A stretch of 64,000 nucleotides of DNA from VAZQ01 sp963702695 (GCA_963702695.1 CAVPDS010000003.1:186001-250000), one strand, 5' to 3'. Shown: positions 47,301 through 56,600, counted from the stretch's first letter. Translations and numbers: made by a program. Notes: generated by a model from the sequence alone, not told the origin.

Positions 47301-49644
47301 CGTTCTGGTCATCCATGTCGTTCGGATCGCTGACCTCGAACGTGCTACCGATCTGGTGTCCTTGAGCGTCGAACACGCGCGCGTAGATGTTGAGGTCCGG
47401 TGTGCCATCGTCATCGCCGGTTTGCGACCACGTCACCGCCCAGCCGCCGCCGGCAAGATCGACGGTGCGCAGATTGCGGAGATCGGGCTCGACCAGCGTG
47501 TGGTCGGCCCCTGCGAAAAAAACAGTGGCTGCGTCGACCGCGCCTGTATTGGAGCCATCGAGAATCGCAACATCGGTCCAGTTCTGGCCGTTGGCAGGAC
47601 CGTCGGTGTCGACCTGCACCTTCAGATCCTGCCCAACGGCGACCAGCCGCACGAAATCGGAAATGTTGCTCGTTGGCGTGAAATTTGCGTCGAGCAGAGC
47701 CGAAAGATCGAGCAGGTCGCCGCCACCGAACGTGAAGGCGTATTCCGTAATGGTATCGACATTTGCCGGGCCGGAAGCGTCGAACTTGAAGATGTCCGCG
47801 CCGCCGTCACCGATCAGCACATCGTTGCCACCGCGGCCTTCGAGCACATCGTTGCCGGCGCCCGCGTCGAGGATTTCACTGAAGCTGCCGCCCGCGAGCA
47901 CGTCCGTGCCGCCGGTGCCGTGCAGGACAGTGAGGGGGAAGAGGCCCAAGGCCTCACCGTCGCCTGGCACGATACCGTTCGCACCCGGACCAGGATTGAA
48001 ATCGTAGACATGCACCGTACCATCGGCATTAAGGCTCGCCAGTTCGTAGCCGTTGGCGCCGAAAGCCGTGAAATAGAGGCTGTCGCCGAGTTGCCTGAAG
48101 CCACCCTCGACGCCGGCATTGGTCGTGCCGCCGCCGTTGACGGCGACGGTCGTCAGCATGCCATTCGGGTCGAGCTTGAACAGACTGTCGCCAGTCGACG
48201 AGTAAGCATCGAAATACAGGCTGCCGTTGAACACGGCGAAACCGCTGACGAGATTGGCGTCGAACGCTCCGGCGCCCCCATCGTCGTAGACGTCGGTGAT
48301 CGTGCCGTCGGCATCGAGCCGGAACAGGGCCATGCCCGTGCTTGAAGTGTTCGCAACGAAATAGGTGCCGCCGGCAAAGTCGGCATAGCCGCCGAGAGCG
48401 CCCGCGCCCTCCAGCCCTTCACCGAAATATGTGAGCGGCGTCAGCGTCCCGTCGGGAGCGAGTTGGAACAGCGTGTCGTCGCCAACCGCCGAGCTGAATT
48501 CGTTGAAATAGAGGTTGGCGCCGAAGGCGTGGAAGGCGCTGCTGGTCTCCGCGGTGGTGGGCAGATGCAGCAACACGGTACCGGTCGGATCGACCGGCAC
48601 TGGCGTGGTCGAGCCTGCGTCGAGCCGGAACAGCGTGTCGCCGAGCGCGTCGCTGAACGCGTTGAAATAGAGCGCGTTGTTGAAGACAAAAAGTCCGCCA
48701 TCCTCGCCGGTGTTGCTGCCAAACGCCGCATTTGCAGGCGCGCGCGTCGAAATCTCTGTCACGGTCCCATCGGAATCAAGCTTGATGAGGTCCGGACTGA
48801 ATCCGTTTGTCGTCGGGGTATTGGCCGCGAAATAGAGGCTGTGGTCGAACTCGACGAAGCCGCCATTCAGATTGTCGTTGAACGCCTGATTGTTGCCGTT
48901 GATATCGATGAATTGCGACGTGCCGTCCGCATTGATTTCTCCCACCCCGGTTCCGTCGCGGAAATAGAGTCGTCCTGCGAACTCCGTGAAATCGGCGTTC
49001 ACGCCAAAGTTTGCCGGGAAAAACTGTCCGGGGTCAGAGGTATCGGCAACCTCGGTCACGGCTCCATTCGGATCGAGCGAGAATAGGGCTTCACTGCCGG
49101 AGCTGTCGAACGCGTTGAAATAAAGATTTCCCGCGTACTGGAAGAGTCCGCCATCGATGCCACTATTGTCGCCATTTGCATTGCCGATGATTGGCCCGCT
49201 TACGTTGCCGTTGGCGTCGACCGCGTAGAGATCTGGCAGCGGCTTGCCCGTGCCATCGAATGAAGTGAAGTAGAGCAGCGCCGGGCCGGCGCTGTCGACT
49301 TCGACGCTGAACGCGATGGCACCTTGAGCGGCGGCGGGGCCGTCAGTCACGGTGTAGATGAGGGTGTCGCCGCCATGCTCGCCGTTCGCCGGCGGCGTGT
49401 AGCGCAAGCTCGTCAATTCTTCGGTCGTGACCGCGGTGCCGGGCGTGGTGACGTCAACCCAGCTTGATCCGTCAAAGAACTGCAGCACACCGTATCCAGG
49501 CAGAGTATCGAGCGTGATCGTGACCGGATTGTCCAGGCTGTCGATCGGGGCGGCGATGCCGAGGCTGACGGGGCCGGTCCCCGCCGCTGCGATTACGTTG
49601 TCGGGGTTCGCGGTCGTGATCGTAGCGATCGGAAAAATCGGCAT
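44368..49644 (-). CDS. Giant RTX/cadherin-like/FG-GAP repeat protein, probably type I secreted
   Basis: A 1758-residue protein without N-terminal signal peptide. About 140-540: repeated LYFTSFDGT/LYFNAF-type units resembling a beta-propeller. About 575-620: RTX calcium repeats (GNDVLEGRGGNDVLIGDGGAD). About 720-1230: repeated blocks of the FAVTWQS/FVALWGQYD kind. About 1265-1365: a cadherin-like domain. About 1370-1455: a VCBS/Ig-like domain (GVLANDADVNGG). About 1465-1745: six 48-residue FG-GAP units with DFNGDGKSDILWR. The RTX block and missing signal peptide fit type I secretion, but no ABC/HlyD exporter genes are adjacent. A surface or extracellular adhesin-like role is the usual guess; the function is unknown. 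Confidence 0.85.
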   Translation of the reverse strand: MPIFPIATITTANPDNVIAAAGTGPVSLGIAAPIDSLDNPVTITLDTLPGYGVLQFFDGSSWVDVTTPGTAVTTEELTSLRYTPPANGEHGGDTLIYTVTDGPAAAQGAIAFSVEVDSAGPALLYFTSFDGTGKPLPDLYAVDANGNVSGPIIGNANGDNSGIDGGLFQYAGNLYFNAFDSSGSEALFSLDPNGAVTEVADTSDPGQFFPANFGVNADFTEFAGRLYFRDGTGVGEINADGTSQFIDINGNNQAFNDNLNGGFVEFDHSLYFAANTPTTNGFSPDLIKLDSDGTVTEISTRAPANAAFGSNTGEDGGLFVFNNALYFNAFSDALGDTLFRLDAGSTTPVPVDPTGTVLLHLPTTAETSSAFHAFGANLYFNEFSSAVGDDTLFQLAPDGTLTPLTYFGEGLEGAGALGGYADFAGGTYFVANTSSTGMALFRLDADGTITDVYDDGGAGAFDANLVSGFAVFNGSLYFDAYSSTGDSLFKLDPNGMLTTVAVNGGGTTNAGVEGGFRQLGDSLYFTAFGANGYELASLNADGTVHVYDFNPGPGANGIVPGDGEALGLFPLTVLHGTGGTDVLAGGSFSEILDAGAGNDVLEGRGGNDVLIGDGGADIFKFDASGPANVDTITEYAFTFGGGDLLDLSALLDANFTPTSNISDFVRLVAVGQDLKVQVDTDGPANGQNWTDVAILDGSNTGAVDAATVFFAGADHTLVEPDLRNLRTVDLAGGGWAVTWSQTGDDDGTPDLNIYARVFDAQGHQIGSTFEVSDPNDMDDQNDLLTALPNGDFAVTWQSCDDEILTRVYDATGNEVSAGTQTVVSGANFPIPGQAITLNSGGYAVIWDQIDLPGAGGDNVYVATFNADGSPDSGPVLANSPGAHPDDLSTAIGPSDVAERNEIVRLDDGYAVTWLSSRDTGPSGGLEDSVFVRVFENDGNAVTAEIQANSTDGGVTSVDGGFFDTQPEIVALGGDNFGVFWESDSLSGTQQIFARVFNAGSYTAATPLRVDGNTDPTVLAETQHATGLTNGGFVALWGQYDTLDPNSDLYVQTYDSTGAIAAGSQFGGIKVNQVSGVVNLPDQVIALADGGFAVLFESIRDDGTGSGPDQDVFIRTFAADGSPTSGEVMVNTADSVVDAGEVMVALADGSFAVLWTRSASDESHQDVLLQRLSPTGALLGTPLLVDSTPFDNTNPNEQSGVAEFRTSLTSNQDLMVAAIDFITQDFNTVFPNTGFNYFFPLDLHVVPASGLAPNIPPSAPIDSNAAINSVTEGAAAGTPVGITASSTDLEDGTNLAYSLITNPGNFFQIDAASGVVTVSAAGAAGIDYESVPGHAYAISVQASDSQGGTNASNFSIAVGDAAPAAAPDNYSVTMNHALTVAAGSGVLANDADVNGGAITAVLNSGPTHSAAFALGSDGSFAYTPAASFVGSDSFTYHVDDGTLAGNVATVTLTVAPTQLDEGFHGDFDGNHIADLLVRGPDGTLTLLQSQTAGGQLTSSTNLGLVGTDWQIDGSADFNGDGKSDILWRDDDGTVALWQMNGAQLAINTSLGLVGNEWHIDGSADFNGDGKNDILWRNDSGAVALWQMNGSQIASNASLGSVGTEWHVVALADVGNDHRSDILWRNDNGTVALWQMNGTQVVSNTSFGVIGNDWHVVGAGDFNGDGNNDILWRDDDGTVAIWQMNGASIQSNQAIGLVGPEWRIEGTADFNGDGKTDILFQNDDGTLATWTMNGTHIASQQIAGDVNPATAPAVHHYDLV
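44410..45250 (-). repeat. Six tandem 144-bp repeats encoding FG-GAP units
   Basis: Within the giant gene, the segment encoding DFNGDGKSDILWR-type units repeats at close to 144-bp steps (landmarks near 44498, 44640, 44783, 44927, 45071 and 45220). The copies differ by a few codons, so they are homogenised or recently expanded. Confidence 0.8.
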
Positions 49645-50244
49645 CTTCTCAATCTCTTTCTGTGGGCAATCCCGCCCGCTTAAACCATCGCACGGTGCAA
49701 CTCATCCCCGTATGTTGTTTGCGCAGCGTGCCTGACGAGCTTACTTCAACGGCGTGAGATCCGCACCATTGAACCCGCCGCACGCAATTGCAACGTTCGC
49801 TCTTAATGCGGCAAACCGTTATCAAATTGCCAGGGCCGGGGTGGCAGCCAGCCTCATAATCCACCGAAATTCCGCGACATTATTCATTCTGCGAGGGCTT
49901 TGACTTCCAGTCCTCAACCCGCCTTATTGAGCTTGCCGATGTTAATGATGCGCCTTGTCGGCGCCGAAGGCATCACGGCCTAAGGAATGATGCGGACGCG
50001 CTCCGCTCTTTTGTGACGGGTAGGGGCGTCTATTGTGACCGCTAGGGGCGCTCGATTTTCCGCGCGAAGATGTAGGGCCTTTTTGAATGAAGCGACAAGC
50101 AGCCGATCCGACTTCTGAGCGCGAATAGATCGGATTTAGGCGCCGGCCGTCCGGTGCATGACCCAAGGGTTCCAGCCGCGTCACCGGACTGCTATATTAC
50201 AGGCGTACTCTGGAAATCCGCTTCGTCGCCGCAAAGGACGCTCA
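49645..50244. other. Non-coding stretch between divergent genes
   Basis: About 600 bases between the divergently oriented RTX gene and the sensor kinase. I find no convincing ORF, RNA gene or repeat. A GTAGGGGCG/CTAGGGGCG near-repeat lies at about 50020-50052. It should contain both promoters, which I could not pinpoint. Confidence 0.4.
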
Positions 50245-52218
50245 GTGGACCTTTGCCGAATGGTCATCAAGGTGATAGCGGGCTTGGTGCGCCCGCTCTG
50301 CGCAGCCGCAGAAGCGTTGCCGCGGATTGACGATCGGCCTGCCAGGAGGCCCGGCGTCGTCGTCGCCTTGGCGTTGTTGCTGGCTTTTGGGCCGTTAATG
50401 TTTTGGCCGCGGGTCGGGGCGGCACGCGCGCAGGAAAAAGTGCGTCGCGTGCTTATGCTGTATCCTTACAGCAATCTGTTCCCCATCAGCGTCATTACTG
50501 GCGAGGCTGCAACGAAGCGGTTGATCGAGCGATCTGAAAAGCCGCTCGAGCTTTATAGTGATTTTCTCGACCTCGGACGATTCTCCGGGGAAGCGTACGA
50601 GGCTCGGACAGTACGCTATCTTATCGACAAATATCGCGACCGGAAGCCCGATCTGGTCATGGCACTGGGCCCGCAATCTCTGCGGTTTATTCTTCAATAT
50701 CAGGCCGATCTTGGTTTCGATGCTCCGATTGTCTTTTGTTGCACATCGGGTGCCAGACTAGCCGCCTTGAAACCGCCGGGCAATGTCACCGGCATCATCT
50801 TCGATTTCGATCTGACAAAGACGTTGTCACTTGCGCAACGGCTGCAGCCCGACGCGCGCCATATCGTCGTCATCGCCGGTGCGACCGAATTCGACCAGCA
50901 ATCAGCCCAAATTGCGCGCCGCCAACTCGCTCCGTATGAGCAAAAATATGATACGAAATATTTAGTGGGTCTGCGGTATGACGAATTGTTAGAGAATTTG
51001 AAGCGTTTGCCGCGCGACACGATCGTTATCGTATTGACGATGTTTGCGGACAGTACGGGCCGTTTGTTCATTTCTCCCGAAGTCGTTCAAGACATCACGA
51101 CTGCGGCGGCTGCTCCGGTTTATTCCCCGTACCAAACCTATCTCGGGCGCGGCGTTGTGGGGGGGCGCATGGACTCGTTTCAACAGGTTGGCGCGGAGAT
51201 CGCTGATCTGGCTTTGGACATTCTTGCCGGCGCAAGTCCATCTAAGCTAGTGCCGCGGGCCGCCACGGCGAACGCCGACAGGGTCGATTGGCGTCAGCTC
51301 CGGCGTTGGAATATCAGCGAGGACAGGCTGCCACCGGGTACTGATATCCGCTTTCGCGAATTTAGCCTGTGGGAGCAATACCGCTGGCAGATCATTGCCA
51401 TTATTGCCTTGGTCCTGGCCCAGGCGGCGGTGATCGCGCAATTGTATTTTGAGCGCCGTCGCCGTCGGATTGCGGAAACGGAATTACGCCAGCGGTTGCT
51501 GGAAGTCATTCATCTGAATCGTACCGCTACAGCGGGTGCACTATCGGCCTCCTTCGCTCATGAACTGAACCAGCCGTTGGGGGCTATTCAGAGCTATGCC
51601 GAGGCCGCGGAACTCTATCTTAAGGCCGACCCGCCCAACCTTGAGCGAGTCGAACAGATTCTCGCCAACATACTTCGGGACGACAAGCGCGCGGCAGAAA
51701 TCATTAGCCACATGGGTGGATTGCTGAAGAAGGGAAGTGCAAGCGACTTGCGGGAATGTGATTTCAATGATGTCGTTCGAGCTGCGCTTCGAATTCTTGA
51801 CCCTGAGGCGATAAAGCGGGGCGTGGAGCTCAGTGTCCACCACGCGAATGGCTCTTTGCCTGTTCGCGTTGACCCGATTCACTTGCAGCAGGTCATCTTA
51901 AATCTTGCAGTGAATGGAATGGATGCCATGCAGGACTGCGCTCCCGGTCGTGGCCGGATGTCGGTCCAAACCGCATTGGTCGGAGAGTCCGCAATCGAGG
52001 TTTCGATCGCCGATTCCGGAATGGGCATACCCGTGGGTAAGCTGAACGAGATTTTTGATACTTTTTATACAACCAAGCAGCAGGGCACGGGACTTGGCTT
52101 GTCCATCGCGCGCACGATCATCGAGACCTACGGAGGCAAGATATGGGCGGAAAATCGACCTGGAGGTGGAGCGGTGCTTCGTTTTACATTGCCGCTGTCT
52201 AAAGCGATTGCCGCATGA
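50245..52218 (+). CDS. Sensor histidine kinase with ABC-substrate-binding-like ectodomain
   Basis: I chose the GTG at 50245 because AAAGGA lies 7 bases upstream; an ATG at 50158 would add 29 residues. The 657-residue product has a first membrane segment at about 37-54. A large extracytoplasmic domain resembling ABC-type substrate-binding proteins (VRRVLMLYPYSN, PDLVMALGPQSLRF) follows. A second membrane helix is at about 381-402, then a kinase core with HELNQPLGAIQSYAEA (H439), NLAVNGMDAM, DSGMGIP and TGLGLSI boxes. It is a membrane sensor probably reading a small periplasmic ligand. The next gene, a FixJ-type regulator, overlaps it by 4 bp and is the likely partner. Confidence 0.9.
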   Translation: MDLCRMVIKVIAGLVRPLCAAAEALPRIDDRPARRPGVVVALALLLAFGPLMFWPRVGAARAQEKVRRVLMLYPYSNLFPISVITGEAATKRLIERSEKPLELYSDFLDLGRFSGEAYEARTVRYLIDKYRDRKPDLVMALGPQSLRFILQYQADLGFDAPIVFCCTSGARLAALKPPGNVTGIIFDFDLTKTLSLAQRLQPDARHIVVIAGATEFDQQSAQIARRQLAPYEQKYDTKYLVGLRYDELLENLKRLPRDTIVIVLTMFADSTGRLFISPEVVQDITTAAAAPVYSPYQTYLGRGVVGGRMDSFQQVGAEIADLALDILAGASPSKLVPRAATANADRVDWRQLRRWNISEDRLPPGTDIRFREFSLWEQYRWQIIAIIALVLAQAAVIAQLYFERRRRRIAETELRQRLLEVIHLNRTATAGALSASFAHELNQPLGAIQSYAEAAELYLKADPPNLERVEQILANILRDDKRAAEIISHMGGLLKKGSASDLRECDFNDVVRAALRILDPEAIKRGVELSVHHANGSLPVRVDPIHLQQVILNLAVNGMDAMQDCAPGRGRMSVQTALVGESAIEVSIADSGMGIPVGKLNEIFDTFYTTKQQGTGLGLSIARTIIETYGGKIWAENRPGGGAVLRFTLPLSKAIAA

Positions 52219-52940
52219 TGCGCATGTCGCCGATCATCCACATCGTCGATGACGATGTGTCGTTCCGCACGGCTGTCGGCGAGTTGCTGAGCGCTTGCGG
52301 CTATAGGGTCGCGCTCTACAAATCGGCAGAGCAACTGCTGAAGACACCCTTAAGCGGGGAGCCCGCTTGTATTCTGCTGGACGTTCATATGGCTGGCGTG
52401 AGTGGACCGCAGTTGCAGGATCACCTTAGTGAGTTGGGGTGCAGGTTGCCCATCGTCTTCGTCACCGGGCAGGTGGATATTCCGACGACTGTGCAAACGA
52501 TCAAAGCCGGTGCGGAAGACTTCCTCACGAAACCGCTCCTCAAAGAAAGACTATTGGAGGTGGTTGTGCGCGCTCTCGTTCGCTACGAGGAAATGCAGGA
52601 GCAGGACAATCGGATTGCGGCTCTGCGTTCGCATTTTTCTCGGCTTACACCTCGTGAACAGGAAGTCTTCGATCTGTTGGTTCGCGGCAAGCCTCACAAG
52701 CAGATTGCCTACGCGCTAGGCACCTCGGAACGAACCGTCAAAATGCATCGACACAATGTGCTGCAAAAATTTCAGGTTCAATCACTCGCAGAGCTTGCGG
52801 TGATTGCAGAGCGTCTTGGATTATTGTCTGTGCCAGGCGGCTTCGGAAATGAAGGCATCACGATCGCTGGAAAAAAATCGACCCCGACAACTTCAGATCC
52901 CCCCCTCGCCACCCGTAGCGGGCGCAGACCGCATTTGTGA
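52215..52940 (+). CDS. FixJ/NarL-type response regulator
   Basis: A 241-residue regulator. The receiver has the acidic pocket VDDD, phospho-acceptor D56 in LLDVHMAG, VTGQ and the conserved K in LTKP. The C-terminal LuxR-type helix-turn-helix contains LTPREQEVFDLLVRGKPHKQ and TVKMHRHNVLQK. The ATGATG start overlaps the kinase stop, so it is translationally coupled and the probable cognate regulator. The last 30 residues are a non-conserved polar tail. Confidence 0.93.
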   Translation: MMRMSPIIHIVDDDVSFRTAVGELLSACGYRVALYKSAEQLLKTPLSGEPACILLDVHMAGVSGPQLQDHLSELGCRLPIVFVTGQVDIPTTVQTIKAGAEDFLTKPLLKERLLEVVVRALVRYEEMQEQDNRIAALRSHFSRLTPREQEVFDLLVRGKPHKQIAYALGTSERTVKMHRHNVLQKFQVQSLAELAVIAERLGLLSVPGGFGNEGITIAGKKSTPTTSDPPLATRSGRRPHL

Positions 52941-53234
52941 TTCGAAGGCAGCGGCGTTGACTGCTCCGCCTTTGTCTTCGCTCCGCGGAGTGCCCTTGTA
53001 TTCGCGCGTGAACTTTTGAATTTTGGTAAATTGTTTCCCTGCGCACCAGATCGTCGGCTCACCTGGTTCGCGAAGATACCGTCGGCCTTCCGAGGCCCGA
53101 CAAGGCGTTTCGGCTTGATCATACTTCCCTTAGGGACAGGTCCCGTCGAGCATCCGTTCTGTCATAAACGTCCGAGAGCCTTGAAAAGTTACACGCCTAC
53201 AGGTCGCCTTGATGAGGCGAGATTCGAGATATCC

Positions 53235-53603
53235 ATGCGCAAGCGGCGGAAGATCGTAGCGATCGTGGATGACGATCCGAGTATGCTCAGGGCCACCGAG
53301 AACCTGTTGGACGCGCATGGTGTTGCAACAGAAGTGTTTGCATCTGCTGAGGAATTCCTCGATCGCGGGGCCACGACTCAAGTCGATTGCCTCCTCCTGG
53401 ACATCCACCTTGGCGGCGTGTCCGGAATTGAATTGCGGCATCAACTCAAGGCTTCCGGTTGCGCGCTTCCGGTCATTTTCATGACCGCCCTCGACGATGA
53501 GGCCACACGCGCTCTGGCGCTGGCGGCAGGTTGCGTTGCTTATCTGCGCAAACCATTTGAGGGACGCCAACTGATCGATGCGATTGAGAAGGCCGTGCCT
53601 TAG
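53235..53603 (+). CDS. Stand-alone receiver-domain response regulator
   Basis: The frame is open from 53016, but homology begins at the ATG at 53235 (MRKRRKIVAIVDDDPS). The 122-residue product is only a receiver domain: DDD pocket, D56 in LLLDIHLGG, MTALDD, and LRKPFEG. There is no output domain. It is similar to the receiver of the preceding FixJ-like regulator and may act as a phosphate sink or second target of the same kinase. It lies 294 bp after that gene. Confidence 0.88.
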   Translation: MRKRRKIVAIVDDDPSMLRATENLLDAHGVATEVFASAEEFLDRGATTQVDCLLLDIHLGGVSGIELRHQLKASGCALPVIFMTALDDEATRALALAAGCVAYLRKPFEGRQLIDAIEKAVP

Positions 53604-53794
53604 CAAAAAGAACGGCGTTTGTTGAAAATCATGGGGCGGCCGTGGCACTCAAACCGTGCACGATGAATCACCGCAGCGGGCCACTGGACCATGTGGCTTT
53701 ACGTTGCTTAGGTGCAATAGCACCGGATGACCTTCCCCTTTGTGCAGTTTAATCTGCCGGGACCCGATGTGAGAGTACCGCTGTGGAGACCGTC

Positions 53795-54793
53795 ATGAAA
53801 TTCTCCGATGTAAACTCGTCGTCAGGTCGCGAACAACGCCGGGAGCGCTCGTCGGAAGTCGGCATGGTTTACGTGCTGGGCGGGACGTTCCACATGGGAT
53901 CAGACAAGCATTACCCGGAAGAGGCACCGGTCCATCGCGTGACGGTCGATGGATTCTGGATAGATCGAACCCCGGTCACCAACCGTCAGTTCAAGGAATT
54001 CGTCAGGGCGACCGGTCACGTAACTTTCGCGGAAATTCCGCCTGACCCGAAGGACTATCCAGGCGCGTTGCCGCACATGCTCTATGCCGGCTCGTTGGTG
54101 TTCACGCCGCCGGTACATCAGGTCGATCTGCGAAACTGGAGCGAATGGTGGGCGTTCCTGAAAGGCGCGGACTGGCGTCACCCCTATGGTCCGAAGAGCA
54201 ACATCAACGCGCTCGACAATCATCCGGTCGTGCATGTGTCGTTTGCCGACGCGCTGACCTACGCCAGATGGGCCGGCAAGGACCTGCCGAGCGAGGCCGA
54301 ATGGGAATTCGCCGCGCGCGGCGGGCTTGACGGAGCCGAGTTCGCCTGGGGTGACGAATTCACGCCCGGTGGCCGCCACATGGCTAATACCTGGCAGGGC
54401 GAATTCCCGCGGCAGAATCGCAACGAGGACGGCTTCGAGCGCACCTCGCCGGTGACCGCGTTCTCGCCCAATGGCTACGGCCTGCACGACATGATCGGCA
54501 ACGTCTGGGAATGGACGACCGATTGGTATTCGCAGAAACACGAAGCCGATGCGCCGAAGGCGTGCTGCATTCCGGAAAATCCGCGCGGCGGCCCCGAGGC
54601 TGAGAGCTTCGATTCCTGCCAGCCCAACATCAAGATACCGAGGAAGGTGATCAAGGGCGGCTCGCATCTGTGCGCGCCGAACTATTGCCGCCGCTATCGC
54701 CCGGCCGCGCGTCATGCTGAAGCTGTCGATACCTCGACTAGTCATGTCGGTTTCAGATGTATCAGGCGAACAAAATCTGATGCGTCACAATAG
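53795..54793 (+). CDS. Formylglycine-generating enzyme (SUMF1 family)
   Basis: I chose the ATG at 53795 (GGAG 8 bases upstream) over a GTG at 53783. The 332-residue enzyme has the FGE-sulfatase fold: VYVLGGTFHMGSD, DRTPVTNRQF, LPSEAEWEFAARGGLDG, GNVWEWTTDWY and GGSHLCAPNYCRRYR. Two cysteines (C293, C298) are spaced as the copper-binding catalytic pair of known FGEs. It converts the active-site Cys of sulfatases to formylglycine. The following gene encodes a sulfatase with the required motif, 11 bp downstream, and that protein is a probable substrate. Confidence 0.93.
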   Translation: MKFSDVNSSSGREQRRERSSEVGMVYVLGGTFHMGSDKHYPEEAPVHRVTVDGFWIDRTPVTNRQFKEFVRATGHVTFAEIPPDPKDYPGALPHMLYAGSLVFTPPVHQVDLRNWSEWWAFLKGADWRHPYGPKSNINALDNHPVVHVSFADALTYARWAGKDLPSEAEWEFAARGGLDGAEFAWGDEFTPGGRHMANTWQGEFPRQNRNEDGFERTSPVTAFSPNGYGLHDMIGNVWEWTTDWYSQKHEADAPKACCIPENPRGGPEAESFDSCQPNIKIPRKVIKGGSHLCAPNYCRRYRPAARHAEAVDTSTSHVGFRCIRRTKSDASQ

Positions 54794-54804
54794 AGGAGCA
54801 CGTT

Positions 54805-56505
54805 ATGATCAATAAACACACGCCTGAAGAGTCTCACGACAGTACGCCACAACCGGGCGGCGGAGTGAAACGGCGCGATCTGCTGCTGAGCGGCACCTCG
54901 TTGCTGGCCGCGTCGGCGCTGTCGGCGACCGGCCTTGTGACGACGGCGCAGGCACAGCAAACCCAGCAAGCGGCTGGACAGCCGCCGAACATCGTCGTCA
55001 TCATGGGCGATGACATCGGCATGTGGAACCTCGGGGCATACCATCGCGGTATGATGGCGGGCCGGACGCCGAACCTCGACAAGCTGGCCGCCGAAGGCAT
55101 GCTGTTCACTGATTACTATGCGGAGGCGAGTTGCACGGCAGGCCGGGCCAACTTCATTACCGGCGAGTTGCCGATCCGAACCGGCATGACCACCGTCGGC
55201 CAGGCCGGCGCGCCTATCGGCATCCCGGCGGAGGCTGTGACCATTGCAACCGCACTGAAAGGAATGGGCTACGCCACCGGCCAGTTTGGCAAAAACCACC
55301 TTGGCGACAAAAACGAGTTCCTGCCGACCGTGCACGGGTTCGACGAGTTCTTCGGCTACCTATATCACCTCGACGCGATGGAAGACCCGGCGCATCCGGC
55401 CTATCCGCAGGAGTTGCTGAACATAGTCGGCCCGCGCAATATGGTCCATTCGTTCGCGACCAACGTGGACGACACCACCGTGGACCCGCGCTGGGGCAAG
55501 GTCGGCAAACAAAGGATCGAGGATGCCGGCACGCTCTATCCCAAGCGGATGGAGACCGTAGACGACGAAATCCGCGACCTCGCGCTCGCATTCATCGACA
55601 AGGCCAAGGCCGACAACAAGCCGTTCTTCCTCTGGCTCAACCCCACCCGCATGCATATCGTCACCCACCTTTCGCCGAAGTACGAAGCGATGCGCAACTC
55701 GAAGAACGGCTGGTCCATCCATGAAGCCGGCATGGCGCAGCTCGACGATGACGTCGGCATCGTGATGAAGAAGTTGAAGGACATGGGCGTCGACGACAAC
55801 ACCATCGTCGTCTTCACCACCGACAACGGCACCGAGGTCTTCACCTGGCCGGACGGCGGACAGACGCCGTTTGCGCAGAGCAAGGGGACGGTCTTTGAAG
55901 GCGGCTTCCGCGTGCCGGCGATGATCCGCTGGCCGGGCAAAGTACCGGCCGGCAAGGTCGAGAACGGCATTATCTCCGGGCTCGACTGGTTCCCGACGTT
56001 CCTCGCCGCCGCCGGCAACCCGAACATCATCGAGGAGCTGAAGAAGGGCAAGGAGATCGGTGGCACGACTTACAAGGTCCATCTGGACGGCTACAACCAG
56101 CTGGACATGATCACCGGCAAGGGGCCGTCGAATCGGCATGAAATCTGGTACTTCGGCGAAAGTGAGCTGGGCGCCGTGCGCATCGATGACTACAAGTTTC
56201 GCTTCATCGATCAACCTGGGGGATGGCTAGGTGACAAAACCAAGCCTGACGTTCCCTATATCACCAACCTTCGCCTCGATCCGTTCGAGCGTACGGGCTG
56301 GCCCGGTAACGGGACCAAAGAAGGGGCGCAGCAATACTTCGACTGGTTCAAATACGAATTCTGGCGCTTCGTGTTTGTCCAGCAGGAAGTCGAGAAGCTG
56401 GCCATGACGGCGATCGAGTTCCCGCCCATGCAGAAAGGCGCGAGCTTCAATCTCGATGCCGTGAAGGCGAAAATCGCGGCAGCCCAGGCGGCAATAGCGA
56501 AATAA
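54805..56505 (+). CDS. Arylsulfatase, Tat-exported
   Basis: A 566-residue sulfatase. The N-terminus carries a twin-arginine signal (VKRRDLLLSGTSLLAASAL, cleavage near AQAQQ). The modification motif is C110-T-A-G-R114 (CxAxR), where C110 becomes formylglycine. Metal-binding residues are seen in VVIMGDDIGMWNLG and VVFTTDNGTE. Tat export of a folded protein fits cytoplasmic modification by the FGE encoded directly upstream. GAGGAG precedes the ATG. The sulfate-ester substrate is unknown. Confidence 0.93.
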   Translation: MINKHTPEESHDSTPQPGGGVKRRDLLLSGTSLLAASALSATGLVTTAQAQQTQQAAGQPPNIVVIMGDDIGMWNLGAYHRGMMAGRTPNLDKLAAEGMLFTDYYAEASCTAGRANFITGELPIRTGMTTVGQAGAPIGIPAEAVTIATALKGMGYATGQFGKNHLGDKNEFLPTVHGFDEFFGYLYHLDAMEDPAHPAYPQELLNIVGPRNMVHSFATNVDDTTVDPRWGKVGKQRIEDAGTLYPKRMETVDDEIRDLALAFIDKAKADNKPFFLWLNPTRMHIVTHLSPKYEAMRNSKNGWSIHEAGMAQLDDDVGIVMKKLKDMGVDDNTIVVFTTDNGTEVFTWPDGGQTPFAQSKGTVFEGGFRVPAMIRWPGKVPAGKVENGIISGLDWFPTFLAAAGNPNIIEELKKGKEIGGTTYKVHLDGYNQLDMITGKGPSNRHEIWYFGESELGAVRIDDYKFRFIDQPGGWLGDKTKPDVPYITNLRLDPFERTGWPGNGTKEGAQQYFDWFKYEFWRFVFVQQEVEKLAMTAIEFPPMQKGASFNLDAVKAKIAAAQAAIAK

Positions 56506-56526
56506 GAAGTGTTGATGATCGTCACG

Positions 56527-56553
56527 GCGGGCGGCTTACAGTGGGCCGCCCGC
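56527..56553. terminator. Hairpin between sulfatase and HAD gene
   Basis: Perfect 9-bp stem GCGGGCGGC/GCCGCCCGC with a 9-base loop, 22 bases after the sulfatase stop. No T-tract; it may be a weak terminator or an mRNA-stabilising hairpin within the operon. Confidence 0.5.
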
Positions 56554-56600
56554 AACTCGGGAAACCGTCCAAGCCATCACCCATCCGAGGAGATCGCGAA

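Noticed and set aside
47356..48345. Long plus-strand ORF (329 residues) inside the RTX gene
   Set aside because: It is the antisense shadow of a highly repetitive GC-rich gene; no independent features.
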